Assembly: GCF_029953635.1 (NCBI RefSeq)
Contig: NZ_CP124543.1
Location: 372,001-436,000, forward strand
Length of the DNA: 64,000 nucleotides
Source of the DNA: Halotia branconii CENA392
Lineage (GTDB): Bacteria > Cyanobacteriota > Cyanobacteriia > Cyanobacteriales > Nostocaceae
Direction: 5' to 3'
A model generated the notes under the pieces. It searched no databases, was not told the origin of the DNA, and saw only the letters and a list, made by a program, of their open reading frames with translations. This document shows, one piece after another, positions 1 through 7,947 of the stretch. Both the position numbers and the translations under genes were made by a program. How positions within the stretch are numbered: position 1 is the first letter of the stretch; the number at the start of each line of letters is the position of its first letter.

Positions 1-634
1 TAGCTATACAAAACAGTAGTATTGCGCTTACTTCTAGTAAAAGGCTGCGGGAGGTGGGAAAACTGAGACAGCTAGATGAAGATTTGGATGGTTCTGAATT
101 AGTTAACCAATTTCGAGACTGCAAATACGGTGTTATGACTAGAAGGGCAGTAGGCGTAATTGCCATAATACCTATAGCGTTACCCAACCACCAGTAAGGA
201 ATATTTTGAGTCAAGCTAGAAGCCGACATGTTACCTATAGCTACCCAAGTCAAACTACCAATTGTGGCTATAGTAACCGATGCTACTAAAGGCACACTGA
301 GAATAAAAAGAGTAGCATCTCTGAGGTTATTTAGTGTGAGGGAACCCCGCCAAAGACGACGGTAAAGTAACCAAGCAATTAAAGGTTCAATGACATCGAC
401 CCAGCCAATCATTCGCTCCCAACCGTGCAACCCCCAAAATGGTGACATCAAAAACGATGCTAACCCTGTCAAGATAATACCAGAGCGACCAAACCAAAAA
501 GTCAAAGCGATCGCCACACCTGACGGAGGATACCACAGAGAAATTCCCGGCTGAACTTGGTAAATCAGCGCCATTCCATGAGCCATGATTAGGGCTATTA
601 GCCCTACTAATAAAATAATCAGCGATCGCCGCAT
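1..634 (-). CDS. MASE1-domain membrane sensor protein, N-terminal part (gene runs off the left edge)
   Basis: Translating the minus strand from the ATG at 634 gives 211 codons without a stop to the window edge. The protein begins MRRSLIILLVGLIALIMAHG, a membrane segment, followed by 'SLWYPPSGVAIALTFWFG', the hallmark of MASE1, an integral-membrane sensory domain normally placed before histidine kinase, PAS or GGDEF domains. About five to six hydrophobic segments can be seen. The output domain lies outside the window, so kinase versus diguanylate cyclase cannot be decided. The start is supported by the immediate hydrophobic segment. Seen: open frame and motif; known: MASE1 architecture; inferred: signalling role. 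Confidence 0.8.
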   Translation of the reverse strand, partial: MRRSLIILLVGLIALIMAHGMALIYQVQPGISLWYPPSGVAIALTFWFGRSGIILTGLASFLMSPFWGLHGWERMIGWVDVIEPLIAWLLYRRLWRGSLTLNNLRDATLFILSVPLVASVTIATIGSLTWVAIGNMSASSLTQNIPYWWLGNAIGIMAITPTALLVITPYLQSRNWLTNSEPSKSSSSCLSFPTSRSLLLEVSAILLFCIA

Positions 635-695
635 GGATGCAATTTTAGTAAAGATACAATTAATAGAGTGCAATCAAAATTTATAAATTGAAAGA

Positions 696-2098
696 ATGTC
701 GGATACAGAGCCTATTGTAGGCAATATTTCTGTAGATAAAATTTCTCCTGGTGGTAGTGACCCGCAGTGTTTCGATTGGCAAGAAGCATGGTATCCCGTC
801 CATTATCTTGAGGATTTAGATAAATCAAAACCAACTCCTTTAACAGTATTAGGCAAAGATATTGTGATTTGGTGGGATAAGCAAGCAAAATCCTGGAGAA
901 TATTCACAGATCAGTGTCCTCATCGTTTAGCGCCACTCTCCGAAGGTAGAATTAACAATGATGGACTATTAGAGTGTCCATATCACGGCTGTCATTCTCT
1001 GGAGATGGCAATTGCCAACGTATTCCCCAGCAACCTCCAGGCGGAACAGCGGAAACTTCTTCACGAGCTTGTGCAGTATCATTACCTACAACTGAACGAC
1101 AAGGACTATTGTTTGTTTATGTTGGCAACCCAGAAAATGCCGCCAAAACAACAGTTCCTATAATCGAACCTTTAGAAGAATCACCTGATGGCTGGGTCAT
1201 AATCAATACATTTAGAGATGTACCTTACGATGCACTGACACTTTTAGAAAATATACTTGATCCCAGTCACGTAGCTTTCACACATCACCGAACTGTAGGC
1301 AATAGAGCCAATGCAACTGCTTTAGGATTAGAGGTCATTGAATCTGGAAAACAGGGATTCAAAGGCGTTTGGCAGCAAGGTATAAAACCAAACCAGTCAG
1401 GAAAACTATCGACAACTTTCGTCGCTCCTTGTTTAATGTGGCATGATATCAATTCTGAACGAGGAAGAATTATCACTTCTGTTTATGCAACACCAATTCG
1501 TAAAGGTGAATGTCGTTTATTTGCGCGTTTTCCTTTCAAGTTTTCTTCTAAACTTCCGGGTTTATTTATTCAGCTAAGACCACGCTGGTATTATCATATT
1601 GGACAAAATGGGGTTTTAGAAGACGATCAAATTTTCCTTCATTATCAAGAACGTTATTTAGCAGCCAAAGGAGGTAGTTATAACTTTGCTAAGGCCTTTT
1701 ATCTCCCTACCAAAGCAGACAGTTTTGTTTTTGAATTGCGCCAGTGGGTCAACCAATATAATGCTGAACCATTTCCAGGGGAGAGTTTTCCACCAATAGT
1801 ACCGAGAGAGAAGCTGCTAGAAAGGTATAACTCGCATACATTAAATTGTGCAAGTTGTAGAACTGCACTTGTTAATATTCAGCGATTGAAGTTATGGTGT
1901 GGAATTATAACAGTATTTGCTTTAATCAGCACTCCAGTTTTATCATTATTTTTCCATCCAAGATCTATTCCAGTCGCAGTGGCTGAAACATTAACACCCC
2001 TGATATTTGGGGTTATATGGTTGCTACTTAATAAGATTCAAAAACAGTTCTACAGTGGACGACCTATACCTTTACGTAATCTACCAGAGAAAAATTGA
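696..2098 (+). pseudogene. Rieske 2Fe-2S / PaO-type oxygenase interrupted by a single-base frameshift
   Basis: Two overlapping frames make one protein of about 467 residues. The first (from 696) carries the Rieske cluster motifs 'CPHRLAPL' and 'CPYHG'; the second continues from 'SFSGDGNCQRIP' to 2098. The switch falls at about 990-992, where TAT CAC GGC TG(G) TCA would restore the conserved Trp of CPYHGW: one G seems missing. The C-terminal part has the PaO-domain region, a CxxC ('NCASCR') like that of plant PAO/TIC55/PTC52 proteins, and two hydrophobic segments, so a membrane-associated oxygenase is expected. Family members act on chlorophyll catabolites or related tetrapyrroles, but the substrate here is unknown. 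Everything apart from the one missing base looks intact, so it is either a very young pseudogene or a sequencing error. Without the repair the product ends at 1163 and lacks the mononuclear iron domain. Confidence 0.85.
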
Positions 2099-2104
2099 AC
2101 AATA

Positions 2105-2137
2105 AGATCCCCGACTTCTTCGAGAAGTCGGGGATCT
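2105..2137. repeat. 33-bp perfect hairpin repeat, copy 1
   Basis: Two 15-base arms (AGATCCCCGACTTCT and its exact complement) around a 3-nt loop. It sits 6 nt after the stop of the Rieske gene. The same element recurs at 7885, 17121 and 63322. It may act as a transcription terminator, though no U-tract follows. Confidence 0.9.
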
Positions 2138-2218
2138 GGAGGATCTGAACAAGGAAAATTAGTCTTATTAAACGCGATAAAAGATGCAAAATTTGAATAT
2201 TCGAGTCAAAAGTTAGGT

Positions 2219-2992
2219 TTAAAGTACAGGATTTTCAAACAGTAATAAAGATAGAAAAAAATCTATGATAAAAATTGATACCCAAGTAGTGACTACTGCT
2301 TTTGTTGCTGATTCTCCAACTTCTTTGGCTCCTCCCTTGGTAGTTAAACCCCAACTACAACCAATAACAGCAACCAAAGCCCCAAAAATAAATCCTTTCA
2401 ACAAAATAATAGATAAATCTGAAGGTTCTAAAAAATTTCTGACGGATTCTAAAAATATTTCTGGAAGAATTTTGTAAAACTGTGCTGCGGCAAAAACACC
2501 GCCAATGAGTCCCATAAGCAAAGCAAAAATCATCATGATTGGCATCATTAAACAGCAAGCAATTACTCTAGGAAGTACTAGGTAATCAATTGGATCTGTT
2601 TTGAGCATATAAAGTGCATCAATTTGCTCTGTAACTCTCATTGCACCTAATTCTGCCGCAAAAGCAGAACCTACTTGTCCGGCAATAATACTAGCGGTCA
2701 AAATTGGTGCTAATTCTCTACAAAAAGCTAAAGCAAAAGCACCTCCTACAGCACTGACAGCACCAAATCTGACTAATTCTCTAGCCGTCTGAATAGTAAA
2801 AATCATCCCTGCAAAAATATTCACCAGAATAACTGGAGAAATAGAACCTGGCCCCGCAGTTACCATGTGTTCCAAAATTTTGCGGGAGCAAGTTTTTCCT
2901 TGAAGTAAATGTAGTGAGACTTGGCCAAAGAGTAGTACTGCGGCAAAACAGCGTACTATCCACAATTGCTCTAAATTTCCTTTTGGTTGCAA
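2219..2992 (-). CDS. MlaE-family lipid ABC transporter permease (Ycf63-like)
   Basis: A 257-residue integral membrane protein of the MlaE/YrbE (DUF140) family, permease of an ABC system moving lipids between inner and outer membranes. The signature is plain: 'VTEQIDALYMLKTDPIDYL' followed by 'VLPRVIACCLMMPIMM', plus several hydrophobic segments and a terminal 'GESATKAVV' region typical of the family. No ATG is available between the upstream in-frame stop (3035-3037) and the conserved N-terminus, so the start is taken as TTG at 2992, preceded by a purine-rich GGGCGG. The partner ATPase (MlaF) and MCE protein (MlaD) are not adjacent, as is common in cyanobacteria. Repeat-derived DNA directly upstream may have replaced the original 5' end. 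Confidence 0.88.
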   Translation of the reverse strand: MQPKGNLEQLWIVRCFAAVLLFGQVSLHLLQGKTCSRKILEHMVTAGPGSISPVILVNIFAGMIFTIQTARELVRFGAVSAVGGAFALAFCRELAPILTASIIAGQVGSAFAAELGAMRVTEQIDALYMLKTDPIDYLVLPRVIACCLMMPIMMIFALLMGLIGGVFAAAQFYKILPEIFLESVRNFLEPSDLSIILLKGFIFGALVAVIGCSWGLTTKGGAKEVGESATKAVVTTWVSIFIIDFFLSLLLFENPVL

Positions 2993-3295
2993 TTTTACCG
3001 CCCTTGAGACTGACTGTTTTGTACCTAGGTGAGGTTATACCAATTCGTAATTCGTACCTCGACTTCGCTCGGCAACCTAATTCGTAATTATGAAAGTCTT
3101 ACAGCATCTAAGCTTCTAGACTTGAATCTGTTACCTAATTTTAGAGAGTTGCTATTACGCTACACCTTGGGAAACTCTAGATTTTTACCTAAAATTTCAG
3201 GCTTTAGCGAAAAAAATATTCTTATGCTCTGAATTTTTTGCTACTTGTTTGATACGTTCAATAATGACTGCTGGCAATATTCCCTAATGTCTCAT
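2993..3295. other. Gene-free stretch, repeat-derived
   Basis: Between mlaE-like and phyH-like genes. It holds 'ATTCGTAATTCGTACCTCG' and 'CGACTTCGCTCGGC', fragments common in repeated intergenic DNA of this genome. The open frame at 3029-3232 has no recognisable protein features and is considered spurious. Confidence 0.5.
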
Positions 3296-4024
3296 CTAGG
3301 GAAAAACTCCTGGTGTCCTGAGAATTTTTTGTTGAGAAGCAGTCAAGTTGGGATAATCATCAAGATTATAGTAGTATCTAGCCCATGCTGATGAGCCAGG
3401 GGAATATTTGTAAAATAGTGTCTGGCGATCGCCTAACCCCCGCCACGGCAGAGTACCATGAGTTAAAGCCTCAGTAAATATAATGGCGCTACCTGCCTTT
3501 ACAGAAACTGCCTGTACGCACTCACAAGGAAATTCCAAATTTTTCCATGCTTGCGGTAGAGCTAGATTACTCTTATGACTACCAGGAATACAACCAAATC
3601 CCCCCTCACCAAAATGTACATCTTGCAGTTCGTAGGCGACAGTGGTCAAGCCATTATACATCCTGCCATTTTGGAACAGGTAATACTGACAAGGATCGTA
3701 GGGAGTTCCACCTCCATGTAGGTGAGAGCCAATAGGGCCAATACCTTCACGGATAATGTGAATATAGTCATGATCTAAGCGAAACTGTTCTCCCAACAAC
3801 TCAGATAAATAGGGTGTAATCTGCGGATGATCTATTAGTTCTTGGTAAGGCTTGCCCCAAGATAGTAGACTATCAAAACGCAAAAATGTGGCTTCTGGAT
3901 GATCTTGGAGGGCAATCTGTTGATTTAAAAGTACCTGAATTGCTTTAATCTGCTCACTATTTAGAACATTCTCGATAATCAAGAATCCTTGTAAGTCAAA
4001 CAGATAGCGTTCAAACTCAGTCAT
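3296..4024 (-). CDS. Phytanoyl-CoA dioxygenase (PhyH) family protein
   Basis: A 242-residue Fe(II)/2-oxoglutarate oxygenase-like protein. The iron-site region reads 'GSHLHGGGTPYD' (His103-x-Gly105), followed by 'GGFGCIPGSHKSN' (about 141-153), the distal His189 in 'LTHGTLPW' and a likely 2-oxoglutarate-binding Arg200 ('GDRQTLFYK'). The usual HxD carboxylate is not obvious; His-x-Gly is the arrangement used by Fe/2OG halogenases, although a conserved LHGGG variant exists in uncharacterised PhyH proteins. Substrate unknown. It stands alone, facing left, after a long gene-free region. Start ATG at 4024. Confidence 0.82.
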   Translation of the reverse strand: MTEFERYLFDLQGFLIIENVLNSEQIKAIQVLLNQQIALQDHPEATFLRFDSLLSWGKPYQELIDHPQITPYLSELLGEQFRLDHDYIHIIREGIGPIGSHLHGGGTPYDPCQYYLFQNGRMYNGLTTVAYELQDVHFGEGGFGCIPGSHKSNLALPQAWKNLEFPCECVQAVSVKAGSAIIFTEALTHGTLPWRGLGDRQTLFYKYSPGSSAWARYYYNLDDYPNLTASQQKILRTPGVFP

Positions 4025-4156
4025 GGTAATTATCGCTTGATGAAAGTTAGCAATTTGGAACCTTTGATTAGTTGATAACTAGTTCAAAAGATCACAATTG
4101 CAATATCTACGCAACTCTATCAAGAAAACTACTACGCTCAGTTCAAAATCAATAAA

Positions 4157-4181
4157 AAACCTCGGTTGGCAGCCGAGGTTT
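4157..4181 (-). terminator. Rho-independent-like hairpin, leftward
   Basis: Arms AAACCTCGG and CCGAGGTTT (9 bp) with a 7-nt loop. Read on the minus strand the stem is followed by TTTTTTATT, a good U-tract. It would stop leftward transcription before the PhyH gene; no leftward gene upstream of it was recognised. Confidence 0.6.
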
Positions 4182-4644
4182 AAGGGAGAAGTACGAATGA
4201 CAATGAGATCAAGCGATACCGAGCAAAAAATTTATTGTGTTTTATTAATTTATGTAAACCAAGTTAACAAAATTGTTACAATTAGTCAATAGGGCTTGAC
4301 ACTAAATAACGAATATTTTTTATAAGAATTACTTATTTTGGACAAAATACCGTGATTAAATGGCGATCGCTAATTAATGTTAACTTTTTATACCAGTAGC
4401 TAGATTTTTTCCATTGTCTTAGTCGATACAACCTATACAAGAGGGATTTTTAACTGGTGTCAGTTAACAAACTGTCACGCATTAAATGTTCAGTTTTGTC
4501 CTAAAAGAGATATGGTTAAGAATGCAAGGAGTGATGCCATCTCACTTAGTGTTTGTTACAAGTTATTCTCGTAATACTTTTCATTAGAAGTGTATTGCAG
4601 ATTTTAAATGTTACATCAGTGAAGTGATTTGGTACAGATTTATA

Positions 4645-4686
4645 CGAAAAAGCGCTTGAGTGAGCAAAACCTCAAGTGCTTTTTCG
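4645..4686 (+). terminator. Strong 16-bp hairpin, candidate end of a small RNA
   Basis: CGAAAAAGCGCTTGAG pairs with CTCAAGTGCTTTTTCG (one G-U) around a 10-nt loop. The stem contains its own A/T runs, so it can work in both directions. No protein gene precedes it for 600 bases. Confidence 0.55.
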
Positions 4687-4992
4687 TCTCTCTACTCAAT
4701 TTTGTAAAAGATAGGGAGCATGGGGCATGGTAAGAAGGCAAAGGGGCAGGGTGCGGGGTGCAAGGGGGAATTTGAAACTACTTCGCACTTATTAATTTGT
4801 GGTTAACACTCTTTCCTCTTCTCCCCTGCTCCCTGCTCCCTGCCCCTTGTCCTCTGTCTTTTGTCGTCTGCTGAACTTTTTGCAGGTGATAAATTTGTAC
4901 TAAACTCAGTTTCAATTTCCGAAACGACACTGACAAAAGCTGTAGAGAAAGGTTAGGTTAACTGTTAATCACAAGCCGCACTCTAAGCAGCG

Positions 4993-5943
4993 ATGGTAAA
5001 AGAATTAGCAATTTCTACCCGTGGACTAACGAAGCAATTTGAACGGCACGTTGCCGTTAATGACGTTGATTTAGAGATCCAGGTAGGTGAAGTATATGGA
5101 TTGATTGGGCCGAATGGCGCGGGTAAAACAACTCTCATCCGCATGTTGGCAGCCGCTGAGGAACCAACTACGGGTGAGATTTATATTAATGGCGATCGCT
5201 TACGTCGTGATAAAAGTAATCTTACTCTTAAGCGTCGCTTGGGCTATTTACCCGATGACTATCCTTTGTATGAAGATTTGACTGTTTGGGATTACCTAGA
5301 TTACTTTGCGCGTCTGTATCGCTTGCGAGAACCACGCCGCACTCAACGCCTGCATGAGGTTTTAGAACTCATCCAACTCGGTAATAAACGTTATAGTTTA
5401 ATTTCTACTTTGTCGCGGGGGATGAAGCAGCGCTTGAGTTTAGCACGAACTATTATCCACGAACCAATTTTACTGCTGCTAGATGAGCCTGTCTCAGGAC
5501 TTGACCCCATCGCTAGAATGCAGTTTCGTGAAATCATCAAGGCACTGCAAGAAGCCGGGATGACAATTTTGATTTCTTCCCACGTTCTCAGCGACTTAGC
5601 GGAACTTTGTACTTCCGTAGGGATTATGGAACTGGGTTTTTTGGTAGAAAGTGCTTCACTTAAGCAACTTTATCAGCGTCTTTCGCGCCAGCAAATTTTG
5701 TTATCAACTCTAGGAAATTTAGAAGCGCTTTTAAGTGAATTGAAACATCATCCATTGGTGGAAGAATGGGAAGTAATACCCACCAAAAACAGTGTACGAG
5801 TAAATTTTTCTGGCAAAGAAGAAGATAGTGCGGAATTATTGCGATCGCTGATTACATCTGGTATTCCCATAAACGATTTTCATTGTACTCAAGAAGACCT
5901 AGAAACTATTTTCTTGAAGTTAGGACACAAACAAGCATCTTAA
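4993..5943 (+). CDS. ABC transporter ATP-binding protein
   Basis: A 316-residue ATPase of the ABC-2/CcmA-like exporter group. Walker A is 'GPNGAGKTT' (about 39-47), the signature is 'LSRGMKQRL', Walker B with D-loop is 'LLLLDEPVSGLDP', and the H-loop is 'ISSHVLSDL'. The C-terminal 90 residues form the accessory domain common in exporter ATPases. It starts at ATG 4993 and is followed after 42 bases by two tandem permease genes in the same direction, so the three form one operon; this protein probably powers one or both permeases. Substrate unknown. Confidence 0.92.
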   Translation: MVKELAISTRGLTKQFERHVAVNDVDLEIQVGEVYGLIGPNGAGKTTLIRMLAAAEEPTTGEIYINGDRLRRDKSNLTLKRRLGYLPDDYPLYEDLTVWDYLDYFARLYRLREPRRTQRLHEVLELIQLGNKRYSLISTLSRGMKQRLSLARTIIHEPILLLLDEPVSGLDPIARMQFREIIKALQEAGMTILISSHVLSDLAELCTSVGIMELGFLVESASLKQLYQRLSRQQILLSTLGNLEALLSELKHHPLVEEWEVIPTKNSVRVNFSGKEEDSAELLRSLITSGIPINDFHCTQEDLETIFLKLGHKQAS

Positions 5944-5985
5944 TAAGTCAATAATTCTCACTCCCTCTTTTTGGAGATTTTTTCT

Positions 5986-7878
5986 ATGATGGTCAATTTA
6001 ATAGACAAAATTGGCGACTGGAACCCGCAATTATTACGGGAACTCAAAGGTCGCCTCAAAGTTTTTCATGTTATAGTTGCTGTTGCTATCTCATTAATTA
6101 CACAACTAGGAATTTTTTTATATCAGTTTGGTGATTTTCCCGGCGAAAAATATTCCATGTCTGGGACATACTGCAACTTGAGTTCAGGTTATCTACAGCA
6201 ACAAAACTCAGTTTCTCAGCTAATTAACCAAGTTCAGCAAAAAATCAATTTATATAGTGGTAATAAAAACTATGACTTGGCAAAGCTGCAAGAACTAAAA
6301 ACCCAACTTGCATCTTTGAATTTAAAACATACTAATCTTCATAAAACTTTATATCAGCAATATTGCCCTTCAGAACAAATCAATATGCAATTGTGGTGGC
6401 AAGACCACTGGAAATACATATTTTTAAGCCTGAGTGTGATATTTGTATTCACACTGCTAGTTGCTGGAACTTATTTGCTAATTAATAACTTGGGTCAAGA
6501 AGAACAACGCGGTACTTTAAATTTTATCCGTCTAAGTCCCCAATCGGAAGTGAGTGTTTTGACTGGCAAAATGCTAGGAGTACCAATTGTTATTTATCTT
6601 ATAGTTTTAGCAGCATTACCTTTACATTTATGGGCTGGAATTTCTGCCAAAATTGCATTGAGTGCTATATTCAGTTTTTATTTAATTATAGTTGCTAGTT
6701 GTACGTTTTTTTACAGTGCTGCATTACTATTTGGCTTAATTAGTCATTGGGTTACGGGGTTTCAACCTTGGATAGCTAGTGGTGCAGTTTTAATGTTTTT
6801 GTTTATAACCATGCAACTAGCATCGGAGAGTTCAAATTTTCACAATGCAGCTACTTGGTTGAGGTTGTTAAGTCCTTTTGACATAATGAGTTATCTATTT
6901 GGAAACTTATTTCGTCAATATAATCAATCGTCATTGAATCAATTACAGTTTTTCTATTTACCATTAGGTAAAAGTGTTATTGGTTTGATTGGTTTACATT
7001 TATTTAATTACGGTGTGGGAATTTATTGGATTTGGCAAGCACTGAAACGACGCTTCCGTAATCCAGATGCAGCAATTTTCAGCAAAGGTGAAAGTTATTT
7101 TTTGGTAGCTTGTTCTCAAGTGATTTTTTGGGGATTCACTCTACAATATTACAACAATTATTGTCCACCAAATAGAACTGTGAACTCTGCTGATTGTTAT
7201 TATGATTTTAACGATCAAATAGGAGAAAACTTTGTTTTCATAGCATTATTTAACTTAGTGCTATTATTTGCTTTGCTGATAATTTTGTCACCACATCGTC
7301 AAGAAATACAAGATTGGGCAAGATATCAATACCAAAAAGTTTCTAGTCGTTCTTGGTGGAGAAATTTGATTTGGGCTGAGAAAAGTCCTGCCTTAGTAGC
7401 AATGGCAATTAATTTGGCGATCGCTACTACACCTTTGGTAGTCTGGATTATACTTGCACCGATTTTGAACATTCACCATAATGACAGTATTGATTGGGTT
7501 AATGATATTGGGAGAATGAAGGCAATTTTAGCAATTGCTTTATTTATTAGTTTAATGATGATTTACACCACCATAGCCCAACTAATACTGTTAATGAAAA
7601 CTCCCAAGCGTTCTGCCTTTGCAGTTGGTACTATAGGTGCATTGCTATTCTTACCAGCAATGATTCTTCAACTATTAGGTGTTACATCTCATAAAAATTC
7701 TATTGTCTGGCTATTTTCGACTTTTCCTTGGGCTGGTATTGAATACTCCGCAACTACAACAGTTTTTATGGCACTTTTAGCCGAGTTGACTGTTTTAGCA
7801 TTATTAAATTTCCAATTGACAAAACAGGTTAAATTAGCAGGAGAGTCTGCAACAAAAGCATTATTAACAGGACATTGA
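5986..7878 (+). CDS. ABC-2 type permease, first of a tandem pair
   Basis: About 630 residues. The start is set at ATG 5986 rather than the upstream TTG at 5971 because GGAG at 5973-5976 lies at ideal spacing. The N-terminus 'IGDWNPQLLRELKGRLK' and the later 'RGTLNFIRLSPQS' are shared almost exactly with the next gene. A first membrane segment (about 25-45) is followed by an extracytoplasmic region with a coiled-coil-like stretch rich in Q/L/N (about 60-130), then multiple membrane segments in two clusters. Cysteines occur in the external loops. It is co-oriented with the ATPase 42 bases upstream. Substrate unknown. Confidence 0.85.
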   Translation: MMVNLIDKIGDWNPQLLRELKGRLKVFHVIVAVAISLITQLGIFLYQFGDFPGEKYSMSGTYCNLSSGYLQQQNSVSQLINQVQQKINLYSGNKNYDLAKLQELKTQLASLNLKHTNLHKTLYQQYCPSEQINMQLWWQDHWKYIFLSLSVIFVFTLLVAGTYLLINNLGQEEQRGTLNFIRLSPQSEVSVLTGKMLGVPIVIYLIVLAALPLHLWAGISAKIALSAIFSFYLIIVASCTFFYSAALLFGLISHWVTGFQPWIASGAVLMFLFITMQLASESSNFHNAATWLRLLSPFDIMSYLFGNLFRQYNQSSLNQLQFFYLPLGKSVIGLIGLHLFNYGVGIYWIWQALKRRFRNPDAAIFSKGESYFLVACSQVIFWGFTLQYYNNYCPPNRTVNSADCYYDFNDQIGENFVFIALFNLVLLFALLIILSPHRQEIQDWARYQYQKVSSRSWWRNLIWAEKSPALVAMAINLAIATTPLVVWIILAPILNIHHNDSIDWVNDIGRMKAILAIALFISLMMIYTTIAQLILLMKTPKRSAFAVGTIGALLFLPAMILQLLGVTSHKNSIVWLFSTFPWAGIEYSATTTVFMALLAELTVLALLNFQLTKQVKLAGESATKALLTGH

Positions 7879-7884
7879 ACAACA

Positions 7885-7917
7885 AGATCCCCGACTTCTT
7901 TGAGAAGTCGGGGATCT
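7885..7917. repeat. 33-bp perfect hairpin repeat, copy 2
   Basis: Same element as at 2105, one base different in the loop. It follows the stop of the first permease gene by 6 nt and lies between two genes of one operon, so it may cause partial termination or stabilise the upstream mRNA. Confidence 0.9.
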
Positions 7918-7947
7918 CAGTTAAGTTAACTTAAGAGAGTGATAACT

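Larger units (their letters stand above)
4025..4992. other. Long gene-free region with two hairpins and GC-skewed low-complexity DNA
   Basis: No credible protein gene in 970 bases. It contains a leftward terminator-like hairpin (4157-4181), a strong 16-bp hairpin (4645-4686) that may end a short non-coding transcript, and a tract at 4705-4860 with GGGGCATGG, GGGGCAGGG and CCCTGCTCCCTGCTCCC motifs typical of intergenic repeats here. The promoter of the ABC operon should lie in its last 150 bases. Confidence 0.6.

Noticed and set aside
3029..3232. 67-residue ORF
   Set aside because: Its first part is an intergenic repeat fragment; no protein pattern.
4098..4292. 64-residue ORF
   Set aside because: It spans a terminator-like hairpin and starts in repeat-like sequence.
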